Shown here in pieces: positions 1 through 10,206 of a stretch of DNA of 64,000 nucleotides (its first letter is position 1; every line of letters begins with the position of its first letter). The notes under the pieces are model-generated. The model saw nothing but the letters and a program-made list of their open reading frames with translations, was not told the DNA's origin and made no database searches. The stretch covers positions 114,366,358 through 114,430,357 of the forward strand of contig NC_084794.1 in NCBI RefSeq assembly GCF_963169125.1, given 5' to 3'. Both the position numbers and the translations under genes were made by a program. The stretch comes from Humulus lupulus (lineage: Eukaryota > Streptophyta > Magnoliopsida > Rosales > Cannabaceae).

Positions 1-2044
1 TAAGGGTTTCAATTGAGGTTATTATGTTAGTTATAATATTTCTTTTATGAGCTATGGTGTTTTGCATGTTTGATGGTTGGGAAGTTGAGTTTTGAGATTT
101 TTGATGAGTTTTAATCTAGAATTTAGCTGGGTTTGGTTGGTGAGAAGGAGTATATTGATTATGGGAATTAAGTTGGAAGGTTGGGATGGAATAGGGTGGT
201 TCTTAGTTGGGTTCGGCTAAGGGAAAAACCCAGGAAATCTGGGTTCGAAGGGCTGGGCCGCGGCCCTACGAAGCAAGAATGAGCCAAGAGGGCTTGGAGG
301 CAGAGGCGGACCGCGACGCCTCAGGGGAGCGCTGCAGCACGTGTTGTTTTTCCAGGGAGGCCGAGCCTCTGACTTAGAGGCGGGCTGTGGCATGGGTCTC
401 TAGGGCCACAGCCCTTAAGGGGATTTTTGGCCTTAATGAGGATTTTAGATTGGGAACTTAACCATTTGGGCTCGGGGTCGGTTCTACTTCCTTGTTGAGT
501 GGAATTTGACGTCCCGGAGGCTAGGATTTGGTTTGGAAACTCTTATTCTCCAATTGTTGATGGAATTCTTAATTATCGTTGTGACTAGGGCTACACTAAA
601 GGCTCAAATCGGGGATCGTACTCAAAGGGCGTCGCTAGTAACTTGCATTCGGATCGAAGGTAAGAAAACTGCACCCATTACGTGGATGTGTGATTAGAGT
701 TTAGTCAATGGTGAACATAGACATGATTAAGGCTTGAGCTCTGTTGATGAATATGATTACAATTATGCTTGTGGATATCTGGTTAGGTACAATGGAATGC
801 GCATAATTATGATTATGCCTATGACTGCTATTTGGATGTATTGTGATGCATGGTAATCGTTGATATGTATGCTTTATGAGTTATGTGATTGTCTGTTGTG
901 ACTGGGAAGCTTGGTTTATAAACCAGAGGGTTATTAGGATGTTAAATGGGGATCGACTTATTAGTCAAGGGTATATTGGACTTCACAAGGCTCGTCTTAT
1001 AAGTCGAGGGTCCTAAGGCTTCGACTTATAAGTCGGGGGCATGTGAGGCTTGACTTATAAGTCAAGGACTTAAATGACTCAGTTTATAAGCTGGGATTGG
1101 CATTGTGCATGTGGTGTGCATGCCACCATGGCTTGGCCACCCTGGGAGTGCAACATGCACTTGACTGGCTTGGATGCCAACAAATTGAAAGGAAGTGCGA
1201 CACGCGCTTGCGTGGCTCCATGGTTGCCAACTTGTATAATGAATATGCCTATTTCAGTTATTACTATTTGATAATTATATTACACTGTGAACTGTTCAAT
1301 GTGTTTTCTTGCCGAGTCTTTTGGCTCACAGGTGCTTTGTGGTGCAGGTGACTATTTGTCACATGGCTAGGGAACGATGTTCCAGGGTTATGACTCTAAG
1401 GTCATGAGGAAGGTTATGTTGGTGACTAGTCACCATGCACCTATCCTGTTCGAACTAATAAAAGTTCACTTATCTATTAAGCCTCGGTGACCCTATCGTC
1501 ACAAGGCTAAAGGGAGCTAGACCCAACTTAGTGACTTTTGCGATTGTCACATATTTGTTTGGACTGATAGTCCTGAATGATTATTATGATCATTGATGAT
1601 ATTATATCATGCTTTATTGTGTTTTCTTGCTGGGCCTTGGCTCATGGGTGCTATGTGGTGCAGGTAAAGGGAACGAAAAGCTCACCCAGCCTTGAGTGGA
1701 GAGCTTAGGTGGTGATGTGTACATATGCGGCCGCTTGACCACCACAGCCAAGGAGTTCTTAGAGGAACTAAGGGGTTTACCCTATTTTTGCCGCTTAGGT
1801 CGGCGGGTTTGTAATTTTGAAACTATAATGACCATTTCGAGTTATAAATAACTTGTAAATGTTCTTGTGGGCCCATGAACAGTTTTATGTATTCAATAAA
1901 ATATATCCTTTCCTTTTTATTGATTTTCCACCTTAACCTATTAATAACACTTAGAACACGTTTTTAACCAAAGGACTCAGGTAGCGGGTCAAATTTCCGG
2001 TTCACCGTTCACCGTAATTGTTCTGGGGTAACCAGGACGTTACA
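1..2044 (+). mobile_element. Gy1: 3' part of a gypsy 5' LTR
   Basis: Long terminal repeat running into the window from the left. Its right end is fixed by the LTR-type terminus GACGTTACA at 2036-2044, followed three bases later by a tRNA-iMet primer-binding site. Stretches of it match, in reverse orientation, the solo LTR at 12459-14834 and the LTR at 33590-34774. The best shared block is 1621-1670 (TTCTTGCTGGGC, GTGCTATGTGGTGCAGG), so all three belong to one gypsy LTR family more than 2 kb long. It carries a cluster of TTATAA-centred palindromes (912-1094) and an internal duplication of the conserved block (1302-1348 and 1621-1670). Small ORFs here are not conserved between copies and are not called. 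Confidence 0.85.
912..1094. repeat. Array of TTATAA-centred palindromes in the Gy1 LTR
   Basis: Six imperfectly spaced palindromes in about 180 bp: TGGTTTATAAACCA (912-925), TCGACTTATTAGTCAA (953-968, imperfect), a degenerate copy around 991-1008, CGACTTATAAGTCG (1022-1035, perfect), TTGACTTATAAGTCAA (1050-1065, perfect) and CAGTTTATAAGCTG (1080-1093, imperfect). Units are roughly 30-45 bp apart and share GACTTATAAGTC with short flanks. The corresponding part of the two other LTR copies lacks the array, so it looks like a local amplification. Confidence 0.75.
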
Positions 2045-2047
2045 ACT

Positions 2048-2059
2048 TGGTATCAGAGC
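2048..2059 (+). other. Primer-binding site, tRNA-iMet type (Gy1)
   Basis: TGGTATCAGAGC is the classic complement of the 3' end of plant initiator tRNA-Met, used by many Ty1/copia and chromovirus Ty3/gypsy elements. It starts three bases after the LTR end at 2044 and fixes the element as plus-strand. Confidence 0.93.
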
Positions 2060-2487
2060 ATGCCAAGGTTAAGGTTCCTGTAGACTGGCTAGGTATGTAC
2101 ACACATCACTGAAGTCAAGTTCAACTCATGGCTTGGTAACTATTTATGTAGTTATATGTATAACTGCTTAAATATAGTATATATGCTTTACCTGTATGCA
2201 TGAGACACTATGTTAAACCTGTGCCCTGAAATATTATATCTTCAGCAAATGTGTGCTAATTAGTACTAAGATTGCTGGAACATACTTATAAGTATGGTTG
2301 ATTATGGAACTATTATGTGATACATGCTGAGTGCTAAATGATATAAACATGTATCTGCTTGTATATTGTATGACTGTGGAATATGATAATTGTCTGCTTG
2401 TTCTTGGACCATAAGGTGGCAAGAGGTTTAGTTATTACTACCTGACTGGCCGTATTGATCATTATTTCAGCAAGGTGTCAGATAAGA

Positions 2488-3518
2488 ATGAATCTAGGGC
2501 AGACAGATACTTCAGCTGGCCAGAGTGATCAAGGCCAAAATAATAATAAGAGTCAAGGTTAGGAAAATGACCAATCTCAGATTCCACAGCCAGCTCCTGT
2601 AAACTGGCAGCAAATAGTGAGTGATCCGCAGGCTACAATATTAAGACAGGGAGAAGAGCTTCGTCTCCTGAAATAGCAGTAAGCGCCTGCAGTGGACAGT
2701 GTATCAGAGGCACCTCCTGTGTCGGTGCCAGCAGCTGGGCAGCTGCCTGAGGTTAGAAATAAATGGGAACCTCTCTATGAAAGGTTCAGGAAGCAGCAAC
2801 CTCCAGTTTTTGAGGGCAGTGCAGATCCTGCCAAGGCAGAACAATGGATGAGTATGATTACCACTATCCTTGACTTCATGAGGGTAACTGGTAATGAGAG
2901 GGTGGCCTGTGCCACCTATATGTTTCCGGAGGATGCCCGGATTTGGTGGGAAGTGATTACCCAGACCAAGAATGTTAATGCCCTGAGTTAGGAAGAGTTT
3001 CAAACCCTGTTCAATGAGAAATATTATATTGATGCTATCAGGGCAGCTAAAGCTGAGGAATTCATTAGGCTACTTCAGGGAAATTTATCAGTCACTGAGT
3101 ATGCCTTAAAGTTTGATCGTTTGGCAAAGTTTGCCATGGAGCTGGTGCTCACTGATGGGACCAGGAGAGAGAGATTCTTGCAGGGGCTACAGCCCAGATT
3201 AGCCCGTGATGTACGTATCATCACTGTGGCTGGGGTTACTACCTATGCACAGGTGGTTGAAAAGGCACTCACAGCTGAGAGTGCAGAGAACATGATCTGG
3301 TGTGATAGTGCAGCCAGAAAGGATTTCAGGAGGACAGGTCCTCCATTTGTGGGTTCAGGTAGGGGTGTTGGCCCCAGTGATCAGAAGAGGAAGGTTCCTG
3401 ACACCTTCCCAGTTCCAGGTCCTGATAGGCGGCCCCGTGGTATTTCTATGGGTCGTCCAGGTGGTAGTGAAGCCTGGAAGTCTTATCCTGAGTGCCCAAG
3501 ATGCAAGAGGCATCACAA
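2488..3518 (+). pseudogene. gag: Gy1 gag (capsid polyprotein), broken and truncated
   Basis: One reading frame can be followed from ATG 2488 to 3518, interrupted by four in-frame stops (2560, 2674, 2680 and 2989). After a low-complexity Q/P-rich N-terminus it shows the Ty3/gypsy retrotransposon-gag core: FEGSADPAKAEQWM near 2810, then WWE at 2945-2955, then an alpha-helical region with RRERFLQGLQPRLARDV near 3160. The start of a zinc knuckle follows (CPRCKRHH, 3492-3517), and the sequence is cut in the middle of that knuckle. Everything beyond belongs to the inverted Gy2. No pol of Gy1 is present. The layout fits a chromovirus (Tekay/Del-like) gag. The four stops and the truncation make it inactive. 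Confidence 0.85.
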
Positions 3519-6450
3519 TATCTGGTCCAGTTTGTTGCTCTATGTACTTTCTTTCACCCACCTCATGCCAATGGATAGGAGATCGAAATTTTTCCCCATA
3601 TAACGCTTCATAGGGTGCCATCCCTATGGTTTCCTGATAACTGTTGTTATAGGCAAATTCAATCAGGGATAAATATTTACTCCACGATCCTTCAAAGTCC
3701 AGGACACACGCTCTTAGCATGTCTTCTAGGGTCTGTATAGTCCTTTCTGTTTGTCCATCTTTTTATGCGTGGAAAGCTGTACTAAATTTCAATCTTGTCC
3801 CCATTGCCTTGTGAAAGCTTTGCCAGAACTTTGAAGTAAATTTTGAGTCTCTATCTGACACTATGGAAATTGGAATTCCATGTAATCATACTATCTCTTG
3901 CACATAAGCTTCCGCTAACTGGTCCATTGTGTACGTCACCTTTACCGGAAGGAAATGAGCAGATTTTGTTAATCGATCGATGATGACCCATATCGAATCA
4001 TATCCTTTGCTTGTTCATGGAAGTCCAATAACGAAGTCCATTGCAATCTACTCCCATTTCCATTATGGTATTTCCAAAGGCTATAATTCTCCTCCAGGTC
4101 GTTGATGTTCTGCCTTAATCCTTTGGCAAGTAAGACACTGAGCTACATATTGGGCTACATCTTTCTTCATGCCAGGCCACCAAAAGTGTTCCTTCAAACT
4201 TCTGTACATCTTTGTTGAGCCTTGGTGTACCGTGTATGGAGTGTTATGAGCTTCATTCATAATCTTATTCTTAATGTCCTCTCCTGTAGGTACGCAAATT
4301 CTTCTGTTAAATTTTAATATTCCTAAGTCAGAAACATTAAAATTCTTCACTTTTTCTTCTTTGACTTCTTCTTTGACCTCGATTAGGTGAGGATCTGATT
4401 CTTGACCTTCTTTTATTTCCTCCAGCAGAGTCGATTGCAACACCAGATTCGACAATCCTCCGATTACTACTTCTATGCCTGATCTTACTACTTCCTATTG
4501 TAGCAGTTTGGACAAGGCTTGAAGGAACATCAAGCTTGTCGACGTCTTTCTACTTAATGCATCCGCTGCTTTGTTAGCTTTACCAGGGTGGTATAAAATT
4601 TCATAGTCGTAGTCTTTAACTAATTCTAACCACCTTCTTTGTCTCATATTAAGTTCCTTCTAGGTAAAGAAATGCTTCAAACTCTTGTGATCAGTAAAAT
4701 TTTTACATCTTACTCCGTAGAGATAATATCTCCAAATTTTCAAGGCAAAAACTACTGCAGCTAACTCTAGATCATGTGTGGGGTAGTTCTTCTCGTAATC
4801 CTTTAATTGTCTGGAGGCGTAAGCTACTACTCTCCCTTCTTGCATCAACACCGCTCCTAATCCCATCTTTGAAGCGTCACAAAAAATTTCAAACTCGTCT
4901 GTACTATTCGGGATGGTGAGGATTGGAGCATTAGTTAGTCGATTCTTTAATTCCATAAAGCTCTCATCACAAGCTTCCGTCCATATGAGTCGACTATTCA
5001 TTCTAGTGAGCGCCGTAAGTGGGGTTGTAATTTTGGAAAACCCTTCTATGAATCGTCGATAATATCCAGCTAAGCCCATAAAACTTCTTACTACAGTTGC
5101 ATTCCTTGGCTGGGACCATCCTTTTACTGCTTCTACCTTAGCTGGATCCACCAAAACCCCACTTTTTGACACAACATGTCCCAAAAAGTTAATTTTATCG
5201 AACCAAAATTCACACTTCTTGAATTTGGTATATAGTTGTTCCTTTTTGAGAGTTTCCAACGTACATCTTAAATGTCCCTCATGTTATTTTTCTGACTTTG
5301 AGTATATAAGGATATCATCGATAAAAACAACGAAAAATTTATCCAAGAAATCCTTAAATACTCTATTCATGAGGTCCATGAAAGCTGCATGAGCATTAGT
5401 TAGTCCAAATGGCATTACCAGGAATTCGTAATGTCCATAACGAGTTCAAAACGCCGTTTTAGGAATATCTTGTTCCTTCATCTTGAGCTGGTGGTATTCC
5501 GAACGAAGGTCCATCTTTGAAAATACTACCGCTCCTTGTAGTTGGTCGAATAAATCATCAATCCTGGGTAGCAGATACTTATTTTTAATTGTCACTTTGT
5601 TGAGCTCCCTATAATCAATGCACATTCTCATTGTGCCATCCTTCTTCTTCACGAATAGTACTGGAGCTCCCCACGGTGAATGACTAGGTCTTATAAACTT
5701 CTTTTCCAAAAGTTCCTCCAATTGAGTCTTTAGTTCCTTCAGTTCGACAGGTGCCATGCGGTAAGGGGCCTTTGAAATCGAAGTTGTACTAGGTAACAAC
5801 TCGATCTCAAACTCAATTTCACGATCGGGAGGAATTCCAGGAAGATCTTCTGGAAATACTTCCATAAATTCGCGTACAATATGAACGTCTTCAGGTCTCG
5901 CAAGCTTCTCTTTCGAGACATCACAAACCGTTGCTAGATATCTGGTGCATCCGTTTGCTAATAATTTCCTTGCCTTTGCTGCAGAAATCATTGGTGAAGG
6001 GGTTCATTTCACTTTCCCTTGCAAATGAACTTCGTCTTCTCCTACCGGTGCAAAAATGACTTCTTTCTTACTACAGTCGATTCTAGCGTTATACGTTGTT
6101 AGGAAATCCATTCCTAAAATGACGTCATAGTCCTTCATGTCGATAATGATCAGGTTAACATATAGTTCCCTGTCATTGATTGTAATTGGTATAGTCTTAT
6201 ACCAATGAGTTGAGTATAACACTTCCCCGGAGGGAAATGCTATACTAAAAATTGTATCCATCTTAACAGGTAATCCATTTAATCTACCAACAAAATACAC
6301 TGATGTGAAAGAATGTGTAGCTCTAGAATCAATTAATACTAATGCAGGGATGTTGTTGAAAAGGAGTTGACCTGAGTTAATCGTGGATGGACTTGCTTCC
6401 GCTTCTTCCAGAGTCAAGGCAAAGACTCTGGCGTTTGTTTTCTTTTCGTC
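3519..6450 (-). pseudogene. pol: Gy2 pol: protease, RT, RNase H, integrase (decayed)
   Basis: Aspartic protease (6417-6004) has LIDSRATHSF, where the family norm is D-S-G, so the active-site Gly reads Arg. RT (about 5990-5280) keeps the fingers block [26 protein letters not shown] and the catalytic FIDD at about 5315-5300. RNase H (5000-4560) includes [13 protein letters not shown] and DHKSLKHFF. Integrase has the HHCC zinc site (HQGSTKMYRSL to CLTCQR, 4250-4110), and DDE residues in [11 protein letters not shown] and TERTIQ. The text stops at about 3519 after the GERKY segment. All segments share one frame, but in-frame stops occur near 6001, 5443 and 5276 and repeatedly in the integrase, so it cannot make a full product. 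Confidence 0.88.
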
Positions 6451-7440
6451 TCATCCTTTATACTGTTCGTTACGGTTGGAACATTCCCTTGCAAAGTGCC
6501 TTGGCTTCCCACATATGTAACAAGTGTTAGTCCCAACCCGCCATTCACCAGGATGATATTTGTTACATTTTGGGCATTGAGGAAATCCTGGCTTTTCTTG
6601 GGATTGATCCTTTCCTCTCTTGTGGTTGTTGTTGAAACTCCATTGGTTAGGCCGCTTCCTGTCACTATTCCTCTGACTTGGACCACCTTTCATGAAATGG
6701 TTATTTTGCCGATTTTGGAAGTTCCTTGATCCTTGTCTTCTGTTTTCAGCTTCTTTCTCACGTTCTTGCATCAATATCGCCCTTTCAATCTTCAAAGCTT
6801 TGTTAGCTACTTTGGAAAAAGAAGCTCCTTGAGAGCTCATTAAATTTTTGAATAAACTCCTTCATCAGCATCTTTTTCTGCCTTAGGTAAGTGAATTCTC
6901 TTGCTTTCTCATCTTTCAAGGCAGTTGTAAGGTATCTTTCTTCCAATAATGTTCGAAATTGTTCCCAAGTCATCGTGTCAACTCCATTTATGGCCGCCAT
7001 AGTATCCCACCAATAGCTAGCATCCTCCCTCAATAAGTATATCGCTAGACGAACTTTGTCTACTTGTGGGACTTGAGCTAGATCAAAAAGTCTTTCCATC
7101 GTGCGAATTCAATTCTCTGTTACTTTTGAATCAATGCTTCCATAGAATTCAGGAGGGTGGAATTTCATAAAGGTCTTCGGAGAGTAATTGGCTGTTGCAT
7201 TTCTGACTTCTATTGGAGGAGTCAGAGGTGGTGCGTTTGTTGGTGGGCGGTCTACAGTATCTTGTGGTGATTCTTCATTACCTTGTGATCGTCCTTCATT
7301 TCTTTGTTGCCTTAGGAATTATTCTAGTAAATCTTCTAACCGTCGGTTTTTCTCCCTTTCTTCCTGAAATTTCCGAATTAGCTCAACAACATTTGGAGCA
7401 GTTTGCTCTGTAGTAGGCTCTCCAGCTGCATGACTTCCAT
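6451..7440 (-). pseudogene. gag: Gy2 gag (decayed)
   Basis: Reads from about 7440 down. The N-terminal linker (ELIRKFQEEREKNRRLE) is followed by the gag core: KFHPPEFYGS, then YLLREDASYWWD and MTWEQFRTLLEERYL at about 7045-6930, and then a frameshift near 6850. The second frame (6840-6451) carries a basic linker, a partial CPKCNKYHPGEW motif and a true CCHC knuckle, CYICGKPRHFAREC (about 6520-6475). Lengths and order match chromovirus gag. A clean start codon is not evident because the ATG region is degenerate. Not functional because of the frameshift and stops. Confidence 0.83.
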
Positions 7441-7664
7441 TCTTCAATTATAAAAGGACATGAATTGGGATGATTACCATGAAAAAAACTTTCTTGAAAG
7501 TAAATGATCATATCACTTATTTACACGTCAAGTAGCGCTAGATATAACTTTGCTAAGGGATTAAATTTAACGCTAATATATATATTTATAAGGACTTACT
7601 TGATGAGTACCACGCTTACCATCATGCTTGTACATATGGGATTGTCTTCAAAACCGATCCGCTC
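7441..7664 (-). other. Gy2 untranslated leader with damaged PBS
   Basis: About 220 bp of AT-rich sequence between the start of gag and the LTR. A tRNA-iMet PBS should lie directly beside the LTR. On the plus strand only GCTC (7661-7664) precedes the LTR terminus TGTAATGACC, where GCTCTGATACCA is expected, so the PBS appears mostly deleted. Confidence 0.5.
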
Positions 7665-8963
7665 TGTAATGACCTCCTCTCTTAACATACATATATATAG
7701 TGTAAAAACAAAGTTTAACCTGGATACGACAATACTGAAATTCTGAATTTACAAAAAAAAACTTTATTAAACAATACATAAACTAATGTTCATAACTTCA
7801 AACCATACAATACCCACAACTAAATAAAAGCTTTATCTTACATACAAATCTTAATACTTTTATAAATAATTTTCATGGCCTTACTACACCTTAACGTAGA
7901 ACTAGAGATGTATCCAACTGATAAATTGAAAAGCTTTATGTAAATTACAAAGTTTGTGAAATACTTTTAAAGCTTTATGTAAATTATAAAGTTCACAAAA
8001 TACTTTTTATGAAATATAAATATAAAATCAAGTTTCTTGTTTATTTATAATATAGCATAGCAGAACTCCACTCCCTTCAGGTCAACCCCATATGTACAGT
8101 CATGTTGGCTCCACGTATACTCATCAACAATTTATATTTGGGGCATCTTACCTACAATACAAAACATTATCTGATGAGCTAAGGCTCAGTAAGCAGAATA
8201 GCTACCTCATATGCATTAAAATAAACGTGCAACATGTTATGCATTTTCTTTCTTTCACTTTCCTTTGTTTTGGGCCCTGGAGGATGCTGCTGCCGGCATT
8301 ACATGCGGAATCATATTCCCACATGAACATAAACATGATAATAAGGAATTTCTCTCTCATAAACATTCATTATATAGGGAAGTACATCTCCCTCCTTACA
8401 TTTTTGGGACATAGGTCTCCCAAGCAGCACCTCTACTTTAACGCTTTCAATAACTTATTTGTGAACATTAAGCATGCTTATGCATAATATAACATTCTTG
8501 AAAATAACTTATGCATAAAAACAACATGGCAGAATAACATATAAAGCATATAAATGCACATAAGACACATAAAAGACTTGTATTGTAGAAGAGGATTCTA
8601 CTTACCTTGCGTCCTTATAAAACAACCGAAATTGTTAGCGTCCTGATAAAAACACAAACTATTAACTTACATAAAATCTACATGATGTCATTTTAGTTTA
8701 TAATTGTTATTATTCCTTTTTTTTTTCTATTTTATTGTTTATTTTATGTCCAGGCGTATGGTCATACTATAGTTGTCCACGGCAAGATCTCGATCTAAAA
8801 GTCGTGGTTATGGTCATACAGAAATGTCCAGGTCATAATATCATTCCGTAATAATAGGGAATAAGGTCATTTAATAAAAGTCCATAATAGTCCAAAGTGT
8901 GACCATAGCCTATATAAGTTTAGTATTATAATGACACATAAAAAAAGATAGTTTATATTTAAT

Positions 8964-9262
8964 TTTTGGCATTGTAACTTATAACGACATGGTAAAATAA
9001 TATATATATAAATTTTGGTACTATAATAGCATGGTAAAATAATATATATAAATTTTGGCATTATAACGGCATGGTAACATAATCTATATATAAATTTTGG
9101 CATTATAACGACATAGTGAAATAATCTATATATAAATTTTGGCATTATAACGGCATAGTAAAATAATCTATATATAACTTTTGGCATTATAACGACATAG
9201 TAAAATAATCTATATATAAATTTTGGCATTATAACAGCATAGTAAAATAATTAGTATATATA
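8964..9262. repeat. Tandem repeat, about 42-bp unit, seven copies
   Basis: Units begin TTTTGGCATTATAACG and continue with the pattern GCATAGTAAAATAATC followed by TATATATAAA. Copies start near 8964, 9014, 9054, 9096, 9138, 9179 and 9221. Neighbouring copies differ at a few positions. The array lies in the transcribed part of the Gy2 LTR, downstream of its TATA box. Confidence 0.85.
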
Positions 9263-9457
9263 TATATAATAACTAAATAACTGAAATGAAAGGCTCGGGA
9301 AAGAGCTTACCTAAAAGGTTTTCGTAGGCTAGCGTTACGGACAAGACTTCGCCTAGATCTTCGAGGTTTAGAACTTTAAAAGGGTGTTAAGAAGATTTTT
9401 GGGTAGAGTGAGAGAAAGAAAATGAGGTTTTGTGATTCAAAATGAATTTTGGAAGAG

Positions 9458-9468
9458 CTATTTATAGG
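9458..9468 (-). promoter_or_regulatory. TATA box of the Gy2 LTR
   Basis: On the minus strand the sequence reads CCTATAAATAG, a strong plant TATA box oriented toward gag-pol of Gy2 and about 1.8 kb upstream of the leader. Confidence 0.65.
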
Positions 9469-9607
9469 AGAACCTTGAGTTACTATGCTAATAAAATATT
9501 TAAAATATCAAGCATAGTGGAATAATAAAATATTCAAAATATTAAGCATGGTGGTTTGCTAAAATTATCATTGTATCACTACTGCATCATCATGTGGGAA
9601 CCATGGA

Positions 9608-9680
9608 GTGGACCCTGCTGTGGGACCCATGTGGACCCTACTATGGGACCCTTGCGGACCCCACTGTGGGACCCACTATG
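9608..9680. repeat. Three-copy 24-25 bp repeat (GTGGGACCC motif)
   Basis: TGGACCC followed 5-6 bases later by TGTGGGACCC or TATGGGACCC recurs three times at 9612-9675. It lies upstream of the Gy2 TATA box, in the U3 part of the LTR, where such repeats commonly act as enhancer or methylation-prone segments. The function here is inferred only from position. Confidence 0.65.
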
Positions 9681-9870
9681 ATTAGTGTCTGGTGAATAGT
9701 AACCAAAAAATAAAAACTTCCCAATCTTCTTATATTACTTAGTCCAACATTTTTGACTCACAAACTTTTCTGAAAAAGTTTATCTAACATCCATAAATTA
9801 ATTATTCTCATGTGTTAGCTACTTCAACAGCTTAGAATTGTTAAAATCCCACAATAAAATACAACTATAT

Positions 9871-9952
9871 CCCCAACGGTCAGGATACTGTTTCCAACGG
9901 TCGGATAACTATTCACCAACGGTCATAACGGTTAATTTTTGTCCTATAAATA
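9871..9952 (+). promoter_or_regulatory. Candidate G2/M-type promoter: four MSA-like MYB sites plus TATA box
   Basis: Four AACGG-core sites sit in 64 bp: CCCCAACGGTCA (9871-9882, full match to the mitosis-specific-activator consensus YCYAACGGYYA), TCCAACGGTCG (9893-9903, one mismatch), ACCAACGGTCA (9915-9925, one mismatch) and CATAACGGTTA (9924-9934, overlapping). TATAAATA follows at 9945-9952. All point the same way, toward the small ORF at 10027. In plants such clusters are bound by three-repeat MYB (MYB3R) proteins and drive G2/M transcription; use here is inferred. The context, between retrotransposon fragments, leaves open that it is LTR-derived. Confidence 0.5.
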
Positions 9953-10026
9953 CTTGTTCCTTCAACCATTTACTTGCAGCAACTTCTTCATCTTTTACCT
10001 TTCTAGATAAAATTCATCATCAAATC

Positions 10027-10182
10027 ATGAATTTCTCTTTATTGTTCATAACTTTAGTGATTGTTTGCTTGTATTTAGCATCATTCTATGGGTATTATAC
10101 TAATGAAATGCCCATGAAAATTATAGTTGCGTATTCATTAGTTATTCTTCCACTTTACTTAATAGCTCTAGCCTTCGATTAA
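10027..10182 (+). CDS. Small two-helix membrane peptide, 51 aa (candidate)
   Basis: I do not recognise this protein. ATG 10027 is the first ATG after the expected transcription start (about 30 bp past the TATA box at 9945), with a leader of about 45-50 bp. The 51-residue product is strongly hydrophobic: a first segment at about residues 4-22 (LLFITLVIVCLYLASF), a short polar turn (YYTNEMPMK), and a second segment at about 32-49 (IVAYSLVILPLYLIAL). It could be a hairpin membrane peptide, or a signal anchor plus tail. An AATAAA signal lies 25 bp after the stop. Promoter, short leader, ORF and polyadenylation signal are in correct order and spacing. The frame stays open upstream to 9838, so a longer ORF cannot be excluded. 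Chance hydrophobicity in AT-rich DNA is the main alternative. Confidence 0.4.
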   Translation: MNFSLLFITLVIVCLYLASFYGYYTNEMPMKIIVAYSLVILPLYLIALAFD

Positions 10183-10206
10183 CATTGTAATGCACTCAAA
10201 AGTATG

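Larger units (their letters stand above)
3519..9830 (-). mobile_element. Gy2: minus-strand Ty3/gypsy element, 3' end missing
   Basis: Minus-strand element read from high to low coordinates: 5' LTR (about 9830-7665), short leader (7664-7441), gag, protease, RT, RNase H and integrase. It is cut inside the integrase C-terminal region at about 3519, so the 3' end of pol and the 3' LTR are missing. Gag C-terminus through integrase lie in one frame, as in chromoviruses with a single gag-pol ORF. RT motifs such as the block [15 protein letters not shown] and RT core FIDDILIYS fit chromoviruses. The outer (high-coordinate) LTR end is uncertain. Confidence 0.8.
7665..9830 (-). mobile_element. Gy2 5' LTR (outer end uncertain)
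   Basis: The plus-strand text begins TGTAATGACCTCC at 7665, the inverted form of a gypsy LTR end (GGTCATTACA), immediately beside the gag leader. The block is AT-rich and contains a seven-copy 40-43 bp tandem repeat (8964-9262), a minus-strand TATA box (9458-9468) and a three-copy 24-25 bp repeat (9608-9680). No second LTR remains to fix the outer end; I place it at about 9830, before the candidate promoter at 9871. The 120-residue repetitive ORF across the tandem repeat is an artefact. Confidence 0.6.

Noticed and set aside
1097..1351. 84-codon ORF in the Gy1 LTR
   Set aside because: No domain; the same part of sibling LTRs is not open.
8867..9229. 120-codon minus ORF with repeating MPKFIYRLF units
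   Set aside because: Translation of the 42-bp tandem repeat in the Gy2 LTR. The repeat unit is a multiple of three by chance in part of the array, and no start context or domain is seen.
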